64,000 bases of DNA, taken from Paenibacillus harenae. Lineage in GTDB: Bacteria; Bacillota; Bacilli; Paenibacillales; Paenibacillaceae. Position 1 is the first letter of the stretch. Each line of letters opens with the position of its first letter. This document shows positions 18,139 through 25,239 of this stretch, in pieces. Both the position numbers and the translations under genes were made by a program. The stretch spans positions 930,001-994,000 of the forward strand of contig NZ_JAUSST010000003.1 in NCBI RefSeq assembly GCF_030812415.1, in the 5' to 3' direction. The notes below the pieces were generated by a model, which made no database searches, was not told the origin of the DNA, and saw only the letters and a list, made by a program, of their open reading frames with translations.

Positions 18139-19038
18139 TTACGCCTGCTTGCTCGGGAATCGAGCCGCAATTTCATTAATCCAAAGCCGGACGGACGAAC
18201 TAAGGCCCGCAGGGTCGGCATGGATCAGCGAAGTCGTACGCTTCGTATCCTCCAGCTCGCGGATCGGGACGACGACTAGCTCGTTGTCATCGATCAATTG
18301 CTGGCGCATATACGATTGCGGCAACAGCGTTGCCGCTCGGCAAGTGTGAAGCAATCGAAGGATCGCTTCGAAGGAATCGATCTCCATCCGGACGTCGGGC
18401 TGCAATTGGTATTTATCGAATAGCTCGTCGGTCAATACGCGGTACCATGTTCCCCTCGAGAACAGAATCATCGGCATGCCGTCCAAATCCATAATGCCAA
18501 GCGAGCCTTTGTCGGTAACGACCTGGTTGCGCGGCAGAATGAGCAATAGATGATCGTCGAACAGAGGCAAGCAGCGCAGCGTCGAATCCTCAATGCTGGA
18601 GGCGACGATTCCGATGTCGGCCTTATGCTCCCGGACAAGGGAGACGATTTCATGCGTCTTGCCGGTTATCGCTTTAATATCAACCTCGGGATGCGCGCTC
18701 GTCAGCATTTGAATAAGATCCGGCAGCGTCGTCTGCAGCGTCGTGAGGCTTGCGCCGATCGTGAGAGAGGAACGCCCGGTGGCCGTGAATTCGGTTACCG
18801 TTTGCAAATATTTGCGATGAAGTTGCCTAAGCTCGATCGCATATTCATACGTTAGCTGGCCGATTCTTGTCAGTTCCAGTCGTTTGCCGATACGCCGGAA
18901 CAGCGGCGAGCCGATATCCTGCTCCAGCTTGGCGATCTTCCGAGAAAGGGCGGGCTGCGACAGATTGAGCAGGGCAGATGCTTTGTTCATACTCGATTGC
19001 TCGACGATTACAGAGAATACATGGAGCTCCTCATACAC
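18139..19038 (-). CDS. LysR-family transcriptional regulator
   Basis: A 299-residue LysR-type regulator. Residues 1-60 hold the winged helix-turn-helix (NKASALLNLSQPALSRKIAKLEQDIG), followed by a linker helix and a two-lobed periplasmic-binding-like effector domain (about residues 90-295). It is divergent from sdhC with a 298-bp shared control region, which suggests it may act on sdhCAB or on itself, but the ligand cannot be read from sequence. The CynR/CitR-type subgroups are possible relatives. Confidence 0.85.
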   Translation of the reverse strand: MYEELHVFSVIVEQSSMNKASALLNLSQPALSRKIAKLEQDIGSPLFRRIGKRLELTRIGQLTYEYAIELRQLHRKYLQTVTEFTATGRSSLTIGASLTTLQTTLPDLIQMLTSAHPEVDIKAITGKTHEIVSLVREHKADIGIVASSIEDSTLRCLPLFDDHLLLILPRNQVVTDKGSLGIMDLDGMPMILFSRGTWYRVLTDELFDKYQLQPDVRMEIDSFEAILRLLHTCRAATLLPQSYMRQQLIDDNELVVVPIRELEDTKRTTSLIHADPAGLSSSVRLWINEIAARFPSKQA

Positions 19039-19196
19039 GACAAAATCCCCTTATGTCATTTTGTTATAAGAAATTATAAAAAATAAGCAATTCCATTATA
19101 AGCTGAAAAGGAGTAGGATGGAAAGTGTGACTAAGTTGTGTCGAGTTTTGTTGACGGAGGTACATGCTGGGGTTACAATGGTGAATGGTTTGTTTA

Positions 19197-19246
19197 AGCG
19201 GAAACGGCTCTAACCGTCTCTGGCGATATGAGCATACGTTTCGCAC
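19197..19246. repeat. Dispersed imperfect palindrome, copy 2
   Basis: Same element as at 5341-5386, here in the LysR/sdhC control region. The outer arms GCGGAAACGGCT and AGCATACGTTTCGC are near-complementary. Confidence 0.6.
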
Positions 19247-19248
19247 AA

Positions 19249-19288
19249 ATTCTAAGTACATAAGTGTCAAACTTATAAATCTTAGAAT
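19249..19288. promoter_or_regulatory. Nested dyad upstream of sdhC
   Basis: Outer arms ATTCTAAG (19249-19256) and CTTAGAAT (19281-19288) and inner arms ATAAGT (19260-19265) and ACTTAT (19271-19276) are both perfect and share one centre. It sits 48 bp before the sdhC start, suited to an operator or a leader hairpin. Confidence 0.5.
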
Positions 19289-19336
19289 GTAAGATGGAAA
19301 GTTTGCAACTACAGTCTTGAAAGGAGAAGGAAGAAC

Positions 19337-20008
19337 ATGAAAGGAAACTCGTATTTCTCGCGCAAGCTTCACTCGCTTCTTGGCATCATTCCGCTTGGCG
19401 GCTTTATCGTCGTCCACGGCTTGACGAACTATCAAGCGTTCGAGCGCGGGCCCGAGGGCTTCAGCAAGGGCGTGCATTTTATTAACAGCCTGCCTGTGCT
19501 GCCGCTGCTCGAGATTTTCGGCATTTACCTCCCGCTATTGTTCCATGGTATTTACGGCCTCTATGTCGCATACCAATCGAATTCCAATACGGGACGCTTC
19601 CAATACGGAAGAAACTGGGCGTTTACGGCGCAGCGCGTAACGGGGGTCATTACATTTATTTTCGTATTCTGGCATGTGTACCAGACGCGGCTGCAAGTGT
19701 ATCTCGGCAACATTACGCATGAAGAGCTTGGCTCGACGATGAACCTGATTGCGAGCAGCCCATTATATTTCGTATTGTACGTAATCGGGGTGCTGGCGGC
19801 GATATTCCACTTCAGCAACGGCCTGTGGGCGTTTCTGATTAGCTGGGGCATTACGATCGGCCCGAAAGCGCAGCGCATCTCTTCCTACATTTGCATGGGT
19901 GTTTTCGTAATCGTCTCCGCGCTGTTCATTCTCTCGCTCGTTGCGTTCAGGGGCGATGAATTCAAAGAAGCTGCAAGTGCCGCATTGGCGCTTACGAATA
20001 TCGGTTAG
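19337..20008 (+). CDS. sdhC: Succinate dehydrogenase cytochrome b558 subunit SdhC
   Basis: A 223-residue membrane anchor of the B. subtilis type, with five transmembrane helices and two b hemes, that takes electrons from SdhB to menaquinone. Conserved histidines expected to bind heme are seen in SRKLHSLLG, VVHGLTNYQ, LFHGIYGLY, FWHVYQTRL and FHFSNGLW. A GGAGAAGG ribosome binding site precedes the ATG. It begins the operon sdhC-sdhA-sdhB. Confidence 0.95.
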   Translation: MKGNSYFSRKLHSLLGIIPLGGFIVVHGLTNYQAFERGPEGFSKGVHFINSLPVLPLLEIFGIYLPLLFHGIYGLYVAYQSNSNTGRFQYGRNWAFTAQRVTGVITFIFVFWHVYQTRLQVYLGNITHEELGSTMNLIASSPLYFVLYVIGVLAAIFHFSNGLWAFLISWGITIGPKAQRISSYICMGVFVIVSALFILSLVAFRGDEFKEAASAALALTNIG

Positions 20009-20055
20009 TGATGGTCTGAATATAGGTAAGTCTTATGGACAAGGAGTGAAACGTT

Positions 20056-21813
20056 GTGGCAAAAAATAAAATTATCATCGTTGGCGGCGGTCTGGCCGGT
20101 TTGATGGCTACCATCAAAGCGGCAGAAGCGGGCGTACACGTTGATCTGTTCTCTCTTGTACCGGTTAAACGTTCCCATTCCGTATGTGCGCAAGGCGGCA
20201 TTAACGGAGCGGTTAATACGAAAGGGGAAGGCGATTCCCCGTGGGAGCATTTTGACGATACGGTATACGGCGGCGACTTTCTGGCGAACCAACCGCCGGT
20301 CAAGGCGATGTGCGACGCTGCGCCGGGCATCATCCACTTGATGGATCGGATGGGCGTTATGTTCAGCCGTACTTCCGAGGGCTTGCTCGATTTCCGTCGT
20401 TTCGGCGGTACGAAACATTCCCGTACAGCCTTCGCAGGCGCTACGACCGGCCAACAATTGCTTTATGCGCTTGACGAGCAAGTACGCCGCTGGGAAGCAG
20501 CCGGTCTCGTAACGAAATACGAGCATTATGAATTCCTTGGCGCTGTATTAGACGACGACGGCGTATGCCGCGGCGTATCCGCTCAAGATCTGCGCTCGAT
20601 GGAAATTCGTTCGGTACGCGCGGATGCGGTTATTTTAGCATCCGGAGGTCCTGGCATTATTTTCGGCAAAACGACGAACTCGGTTATTAATACGGGCACG
20701 GCGGCCAGTGCCGTATATCAGCAAGGCGTCAACTACGCGAACGGCGAGTTCATCCAGATCCATCCGACGGCAATTCCGGGCGACGACAAGCTTCGCTTGA
20801 TGTCGGAATCGGCGCGCGGGGAGGGAGGACGCATATGGACCTACAAGGACGGCAAGCCTTGGTACTTCCTTGAGGAGAAATATCCGGCATACGGAAACCT
20901 CGTTCCCCGGGATATCGCGACACGAGAGATTTTCAGCGTCTGCGTAGACCAGAAGCTTGGCATTAACCAAGAGAACATGGTTTACCTTGACCTGTCCCAT
21001 AAAGATCCGAAGGAGCTGGACGTCAAGCTCGGCGGCATTATCGAGATCTACGAGAAGTTCATGGGCGACGACCCTCGTAAAATCCCGATGAAAATCTTCC
21101 CTGCGGTTCACTACTCGATGGGCGGCATGTGGGTTGACTATAATCAAATGACGAACATTCCGGGTCTGTTCGCGGCCGGCGAATGCGAGTATCAATACCA
21201 CGGCGCGAACCGTCTCGGCGCCAACTCCTTGCTCTCCGCTATTTATGGCGGCATGCTTGCTGGTCCGAAAGCGGTCGAGTACATCAAAGGCCTTAAGAAA
21301 TCGGCTGAGGATATCTCGTCGTCCGTATTCGATCGCGAGGCGAAACGCCAAACCGATAAGTACGACAGCATCCTGAAAATGAACGGCAACGAAAATGCGT
21401 ACGTTATTCACAAAGAGCTTGGCGAGTGGATGACGAACAATATGACGGTCGTTCGCTTCAACGATAAGCTGGAAGCTACGATCGGCAAGATCAAAGAGCT
21501 TAAGCAACGTTATAACAACATTAATATCAACGATACAGCAGCTTGGAACAACTCGGGCGTTGCTTTCACTCGCCAATTATGGAACATGATTGAGCTGTCC
21601 GAAGCGATGACGCTTGGCGCATTAATGCGTAACGAAAGCCGAGGCGCTCACTATAAACCTGATTTCCCTGAACGCGATGACGATACGTATATGAAGTCGA
21701 CAATTGCGAAGTGGACGAAGGAAGGCCCGCAAATCTCTTACGAGGATATTGACGTAAGCCTGATCAAACCACGTAAACGCGACTACTCCAGCGACAAGAA
21801 GAAAGGAGAATAA
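20056..21813 (+). CDS. sdhA: Succinate dehydrogenase flavoprotein subunit SdhA
   Basis: A 585-residue flavoprotein that oxidises succinate to fumarate in the citric acid cycle. The FAD motif GGGLAGLMATIKAAEAG begins near residue 9; SVCAQGGINGAVN holds the region around the covalent-FAD histidine (RSHSVCAQGG). HPTAIPG, SESARGEGGRIW and the substrate-site HYSMGGMWVD are present. The start is GTG after AAGGAGTG. The six-base gap to sdhB shows tight coupling. Confidence 0.96.
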   Translation: MAKNKIIIVGGGLAGLMATIKAAEAGVHVDLFSLVPVKRSHSVCAQGGINGAVNTKGEGDSPWEHFDDTVYGGDFLANQPPVKAMCDAAPGIIHLMDRMGVMFSRTSEGLLDFRRFGGTKHSRTAFAGATTGQQLLYALDEQVRRWEAAGLVTKYEHYEFLGAVLDDDGVCRGVSAQDLRSMEIRSVRADAVILASGGPGIIFGKTTNSVINTGTAASAVYQQGVNYANGEFIQIHPTAIPGDDKLRLMSESARGEGGRIWTYKDGKPWYFLEEKYPAYGNLVPRDIATREIFSVCVDQKLGINQENMVYLDLSHKDPKELDVKLGGIIEIYEKFMGDDPRKIPMKIFPAVHYSMGGMWVDYNQMTNIPGLFAAGECEYQYHGANRLGANSLLSAIYGGMLAGPKAVEYIKGLKKSAEDISSSVFDREAKRQTDKYDSILKMNGNENAYVIHKELGEWMTNNMTVVRFNDKLEATIGKIKELKQRYNNININDTAAWNNSGVAFTRQLWNMIELSEAMTLGALMRNESRGAHYKPDFPERDDDTYMKSTIAKWTKEGPQISYEDIDVSLIKPRKRDYSSDKKKGE

Positions 21814-21819
21814 CTTACG

Positions 21820-22584
21820 ATGGCTGAAACGACTGTTGCTACAAAAACGGTTAAATTTATCATCACTAGGCAGGATACTCCCGATTCGGCGCCTTATACG
21901 GAAGAGTTCGAGATTCCATACCGTGCTAATATGAACGTCATTAGCGGTCTGATGGAAATTCAACGTAATCCGACCAAAGCGGACGGCGGCAAAACCGCGC
22001 CTGTATGCTGGGACTCCAACTGTCTCGAAGAAGTATGCGGCGCATGTTCGATGGTAATCAACGGCAAGCCGCGTCAAGCCTGCAGCGCCCTGATCGACAA
22101 GCTCGAGCAGCCGGTTCGCCTGCAGCCAATGAGCACGTTCCCAGTCGTTCGTGACCTTGTCATTAACCGCGAGCGTATGTTTGGTGCGCTGAAGCGCGTG
22201 AAAGCATGGATACCGATCGACGGTACGTACGATCTCGGTCCTGGGCCGCGTATGGCTGAGACGAAGCGCCAATGGGCGTACGAGCTGTCCAAATGTATGA
22301 CTTGCGGCGTCTGCCTCGAGGCATGCCCGAACGTTAACGATCGCAACAGCTTCATCGGTCCTGCAGCAATCTCGCAGGTACGCCTGTTCAACGCTCACCC
22401 GACAGGGGAGATGAACAAGGAAGAGCGTCTCGACGCGCTTATGACGGACGGCGGCATCGAAGGCTGCGGCAACTCGCAGAACTGCGTGCGCTCATGTCCG
22501 AAGGGCATTCCGCTTACAACATCGATCGCTGCGATCAACAAGGATACGACGAAACACCTGTTCAAAAAATGGCTGGGTATGTAA
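21820..22584 (+). CDS. sdhB: Succinate dehydrogenase iron-sulfur subunit SdhB
   Basis: A 254-residue protein that carries electrons from SdhA to SdhC through three Fe-S clusters. The [2Fe-2S] ligands lie in CWDSNCLEEVCGACSM (about residues 63-78). The [4Fe-4S] and [3Fe-4S] ligands lie in CMTCGVCLEACPN and CGNSQNCVRSCPKGIPL. It closes the sdhCAB operon at a strong terminator 28 bp downstream. Confidence 0.96.
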   Translation: MAETTVATKTVKFIITRQDTPDSAPYTEEFEIPYRANMNVISGLMEIQRNPTKADGGKTAPVCWDSNCLEEVCGACSMVINGKPRQACSALIDKLEQPVRLQPMSTFPVVRDLVINRERMFGALKRVKAWIPIDGTYDLGPGPRMAETKRQWAYELSKCMTCGVCLEACPNVNDRNSFIGPAAISQVRLFNAHPTGEMNKEERLDALMTDGGIEGCGNSQNCVRSCPKGIPLTTSIAAINKDTTKHLFKKWLGM

Positions 22585-22611
22585 CAACCCTGTCTGCCAT
22601 TATCTTTATTC

Positions 22612-22642
22612 ACAAGCCCTCGGCGACGCCGGGGGTTTGTTT
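22612..22642 (+). terminator. Terminator of sdhCAB
   Basis: ACAAGCCCTCGGC (22612-22624) pairs with GCCGGGGGTTTGT (22628-22640) around a three-base loop, followed by TTTA. Confidence 0.85.
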
Positions 22643-22694
22643 AGTTGGGGAGGCGGTATCTGGAACACGATGCCGCATGTAAGCATTTAATGAT

Positions 22695-22713
22695 ATTGAT
22701 AATTATTATCAAT
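22695..22713. promoter_or_regulatory. Perfect Fur box
   Basis: ATTGATAATTATTATCAAT is a perfect 9-1-9 palindrome that contains the Bacillus Fur heptamer pair TGATAAT-n-ATTATCA. No protein gene with a ribosome binding site lies on either side within the next 400 bp. AATAAT at 22711-22716 could serve as a -10 for a rightward transcript. Confidence 0.85.
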
Positions 22714-22780
22714 AATAACGGATGGCCGTGCGTTTTGTCAATTACCTGCTAGCTATGAAAGCTTACTTCTTCCCAGACTG

Positions 22781-22910
22781 AAAATAACCGCCACCCTCAA
22801 GCTCCAAACCATATCCCGGACACGCTAATACTATACGCGCCAATCCAAACGTCTAACCAAAAGGTACACTAAACCGCACCCCGCACCCTCCACACCAACT
22901 TTCCAAGCCC
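22781..22910 (+). other. C-rich, G-poor gene-free tract downstream of the Fur box
   Basis: My hand count gives 54 C and 13 G in these 130 bases, with stretches such as CCACCCTC (22791-22798) and CACCCCGCACCCTCCACACC (about 22877-22896). These are complementary to GGAGGG-type ribosome binding sites. No reading frame is convincing. See findings for a possible Fur-controlled small RNA. Confidence 0.4.
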
Positions 22911-22932
22911 GTCGCTTGATAACCTCTGTGGT

Positions 22933-23120
22933 AAATAGCTCCGTTTTCTCCCGTTATTTCAGAAAATATGGCCTTTTTTTCGTAATTAACTGGATATTCT
23001 CCTGTTAAAATTAACCATTCTAGAGTTACCAGCAGTTAGTGGTGAAATTAACAGGAGAAATTCCAGTAATTTTTTTGGCTATTCGCAAGCTGAATAATTA
23101 ACAGGAGAAATTCCAGTTAA
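22933..23120. repeat. Cluster of four spaced palindromic repeats
   Basis: A 23-bp unit TTAACAGGAGAAATTCCAGT(TAA) occurs at 23098-23120, at 23048-23069 (last base pair variant), inverted at 22986-23008, and in a diverged inverted form at about 22935-22958. Each unit is itself an imperfect palindrome (TTAAC-n-GG-n7-CC-n-GTTAA). Spacing is about 50-62 bp. The last copy ends two bases before the stop codon of the nuclease-like gene. Confidence 0.75.
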
Positions 23121-23121
23121 A

Positions 23122-23793
23122 TTATAGTAAGCCGTTAATGGCGTCTTTCGTCAGAGAATAACGAACAACTCTTTCTTGCTTAGCACCATAAGTTGGTTGT
23201 AACCAACCTTTTTCTTTTAACCTTTGTAACATTAGGATCGCGGTTTTATGGTCAATCTCGAAATGTTGCTCAACGTCTTTGGGTCTGATGGAATGTGCAT
23301 TCTGTAATGCGAGAAAAACAAATTCTTTCTCATTAAGATTGGCACGGCTTATTTTTGTATTATGCGTCTGAAACCTGCTCAAGCACATTCTGAGCATGGA
23401 TATGCAAAGATCAGGTCGCTGTTCGATGTCGTCATAGGCAAAGGAGAGCACATGGTAGCCCATAGCAAACAAGAACATTTCTCGATTGAGTTCACTGCAG
23501 TATTTCTGCCTATCCATATCTCTAACGTGCGAGGCGAAGCCTTTAATCTCAAATAGAAGTTTTACTTGTCCCGGAAGCCAGGAAAAATCCGCAAAGTAGG
23601 AACGTCCTCGCCAATCGGGCACTTCGTATTCGGGATGCAGATGGTTAAAGTTGCCTTGGAGCGGCCACCAAACGTCGCGCAGAAATAGATATTCAGCGTG
23701 ATTATGACCTCTTTCCAAGCGGCCCTTTCGCTCGCCTCTACGCTGTTCAAGATGATGCTGGATATACTTACGATGGGCTACATCAAAATTCAT
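23122..23793 (-). CDS. PD-(D/E)XK nuclease-like protein fused to a winged helix
   Basis: A 223-residue protein. Residues 28-125 read HNHAEYLFLRDVWWPLQG...ADFSW...LLFEIKGF...MDRQK...YHVLSFAYDD, which has the layout of Vsr/DUF559-type restriction-fold nucleases: Asp69, then Glu82-x-Lys84, then a conserved Arg and the closing strand. Residues 155-223 look like a winged helix (KEFVFLALQNA...RPKDVEQHFEIDHKTAILMLQRLKEKGWL). Related proteins occur in many Paenibacillus genomes, usually unnamed. The ATG at 23793 follows GAGG nine bases upstream. The gene has its own promoter and a terminator-like leader, and lies beside palindromic repeats. Activity is inferred, not shown. Confidence 0.65.
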   Translation of the reverse strand: MNFDVAHRKYIQHHLEQRRGERKGRLERGHNHAEYLFLRDVWWPLQGNFNHLHPEYEVPDWRGRSYFADFSWLPGQVKLLFEIKGFASHVRDMDRQKYCSELNREMFLFAMGYHVLSFAYDDIEQRPDLCISMLRMCLSRFQTHNTKISRANLNEKEFVFLALQNAHSIRPKDVEQHFEIDHKTAILMLQRLKEKGWLQPTYGAKQERVVRYSLTKDAINGLL

Positions 23794-23811
23794 ACCTATC
23801 ATCCTCTCCAT

Positions 23812-23858
23812 AAAAAAACGCCCCGCAATAGCCATAGTTCGGCTAAATGCGGGACGTT
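23812..23858 (-). terminator. Terminator-like hairpin in the leader of the nuclease gene
   Basis: On the minus strand ACGTCCCGCA...TAGCC pairs with GGCTA...TGCGGGGCGT and is followed by seven T, then the ribosome binding site of the nuclease gene. It sits between the predicted promoter and the start codon, so it would end transcription after about 60 bases unless relieved. Confidence 0.75.
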
Positions 23859-23876
23859 CCTCGTCTCTTGCTTATG

Positions 23877-23906
23877 ATTATAGTGGATATGCTTATGGAA
23901 GGCCAA
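23877..23906 (-). promoter_or_regulatory. Predicted promoter of the nuclease leader
   Basis: On the minus strand TTGGCC (23906-23901), 18-bp spacer and a consensus TATAAT (23882-23877). Transcription would begin near 23870 and run straight into the terminator-like hairpin. Confidence 0.6.
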
Positions 23907-24135
23907 TTCTATCTTGATTCAAACTGTTCGTCGTAATAATAGCTGGATCATCTATATAGCCATCATTTAGTGAAATAACGGGAATTGCTACTGTTCATTT
24001 TTGATAACTGCAAAAATACGTCTGGGAGAACAGGAATAGAGGTAATAATTCCGGTTAATATGGTGGAATTTGAAATTCGGATGATAATAACGGTAGTTTT
24101 TCCTTCTAAATGTGAGTCCAGACGTGGAGGGAGAG

Positions 24136-24348
24136 ATGTGGGCAAACCAGCAGATGGCAGATCAACAAAATCAAGAACAAGAACAAGAACAAGAACAAGA
24201 ACAAGAACAAGAGCAAGAGCAAGAGCAAGAGCAAGAGCAAGAACAAGAGCAAGAACAAGACAAGAACAAAAACAAGAACAAGTTCCGGAAGAACAAAAAA
24301 ACCGCAACCGCGGTTTTTTGTCACATCCATTCTTCGCCCCATTTTTGA
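24136..24348 (+). CDS. Possible Gln-Glu repeat peptide
   Basis: A 70-codon frame beginning MWANQQMADQQNQEQEQ and continuing with about 14 Gln-Glu pairs, then Asp/Lys/Asn-rich sequence. GGAGGGAGAG stands close before the ATG. Within the repeat the only base changes are GAA to GAG, which are silent in this frame. Against it, the frame runs through an intrinsic terminator at 24296-24319 and into the end of the convergent hxlR gene. I rate it as doubtful; no homologue is recognised. Confidence 0.3.
   Translation: MWANQQMADQQNQEQEQEQEQEQEQEQEQEQEQEQEQEQEQDKNKNKNKFRKNKKTATAVFCHIHSSPHF
24172..24260. repeat. Hexanucleotide tandem repeat CAAGAA/CAAGAG
   Basis: About 15 near-perfect copies of a six-base unit, with A/G variation at the sixth base only, ending in CAAGACAAG. 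Such an array can change length by slippage. Confidence 0.9.
24296..24319. terminator. Bidirectional terminator beside hxlR
   Basis: AAAAAACCGC (24296-24305) and GCGGTTTTTT (24310-24319) with a four-base loop give T-runs on both strands; it ends one base before the hxlR stop codon. Confidence 0.9.
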
Positions 24349-24629
24349 ATCGACTCAATAACAGGTTGAAGCTCACGACCTTTATCCGTTAAATCATACT
24401 CGATCCGTACAGGCATCTCCGGATATACGTTCCGGTTGATGATGTTCTGCGACTCGAGTTCCTTCATTCGGTCCGTTAGCATCTTGTCGCTCATTTCGGG
24501 AATTTGCTCTTTAATTTCTTTGAACCGTTTTGGCCCGCCAAGCAAAACCCGAATAATTCTGCCAGTCCATTTTTTTCCTAATATGTCAGCCGCGGCTTCA
24601 TACTTTGGGCACATTGTCGAATAATCCAA
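24321..24629 (-). CDS. HxlR-family redox-sensing regulator
   Basis: A 102-residue winged-helix repressor of the HxlR/YodB/HypR type. It begins MDYSTMCPKYEAAADILGKKW; Cys7 is the conserved N-terminal cysteine that senses quinones, diamide or hypochlorite in YodB, CatR and HypR. The recognition region reads RFKEIKEQIPEMSDKMLTDRM. I set the start at TTG 24629, six bases after GGGGTGAT; no ATG is suitably placed. It is divergent from doxX-pirin, the usual arrangement of these regulators with the oxidoreductase genes they repress. Confidence 0.88.
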   Translation of the reverse strand: MDYSTMCPKYEAAADILGKKWTGRIIRVLLGGPKRFKEIKEQIPEMSDKMLTDRMKELESQNIINRNVYPEMPVRIEYDLTDKGRELQPVIESIQKWGEEWM

Positions 24630-24720
24630 CCGTATCACCCCGCTTTTTGTATTTCCATTGTAGCATATGTACGAACAAAAAGTAAGTGCAATAGAAGGGA
24701 AATCACAAAAAACTTTATAG

Positions 24721-24765
24721 TTGTTATATACTTGACAAAAGAAAGTAACAATAATATTATAAGTT
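24721..24765 (+). promoter_or_regulatory. Predicted doxX promoter with flanking dyad
   Basis: TTGACA (24732-24737), 17-bp spacer, TATTAT (24755-24760). TTGTTA (24721-24726) and TAACAA (24747-24752) form a dyad across the promoter, a possible HxlR operator. Confidence 0.6.
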
Positions 24766-24816
24766 CCATAGCATGATACATGCAAAAAACAAAAAAAGAC
24801 GAAGGGTGAGATTAAA

Positions 24817-25215
24817 ATGTTGGATACGGGGTTATTGATTATTAGGGTCATTATTGGTTTGTTGATGGTAGGCCATGGCGCCCAGAAATTGTTTGGAATG
24901 TTCGGGGGGTATGGGATTAAAGGTACAGCAGGCTGGCTCGAATCCATTGGCATGAAGCCTGGCGTGTTGATGGCAATGGGTGCAGGGGCGGCTGAATTGA
25001 TTGGCGGTGCGTTGTTCGCGGCGGGATTCGTTACTTGGCTGGGGGCGGTACTTCTGATCGGAACGATGCTGGTTGCAATTGTCAAAGTGCATGGCGCTAA
25101 CGGACTCTGGTCGACTAGCAACGGCTACGAATACAACTTGGTATTGATTGCGGTGCTGCTCGGCGTCGCTCTTACAGGGGCGGGAGACTATTCCATCGAC
25201 GCTTTGATTCAATAA
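24817..25215 (+). CDS. DoxX-family membrane protein
   Basis: A 132-residue protein with four predicted membrane helices. GHGAQKLFGMFGGYG near residue 20 is the family signature, and GANGLWSTSNGYEYNLVLIA near residue 95 is the second conserved block. DoxX/YfiD/CatD proteins associate with quinone or thiol stress responses in Bacillus. It lies 24 bp before the pirin gene and opposite an HxlR regulator, so the three likely form one electrophile-response unit. Confidence 0.9.
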   Translation: MLDTGLLIIRVIIGLLMVGHGAQKLFGMFGGYGIKGTAGWLESIGMKPGVLMAMGAGAAELIGGALFAAGFVTWLGAVLLIGTMLVAIVKVHGANGLWSTSNGYEYNLVLIAVLLGVALTGAGDYSIDALIQ

Positions 25216-25239
25216 AATTTCAACAGGGAAGGGATAAAC

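Noticed and set aside
20635..21576. 313-codon open frame opposite sdhA
   Set aside because: Shadow of a highly conserved gene, with no family likeness.
22722..22781. 19-codon frame directly after the Fur box
   Set aside because: No ribosome binding site and no recognisable peptide.
22933..23120. Repeat cluster as a CRISPR array
   Set aside because: Only four units, two of them inverted relative to the others, with unequal spacers and no cas gene.
23985..24392. Arg-Thr/Arg-Ala repeat frame and Leu-rich antisense frames over the hexanucleotide array
   Set aside because: They are products of reading the CAAGAA array in other frames; only the Gln-Glu frame has a ribosome binding site and silent variation.
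24630..25121. Upstream extension of the hxlR frame on the minus strand
   Set aside because: It would run across the doxX gene and its promoter; HxlR proteins of this group begin at the MDYS motif.
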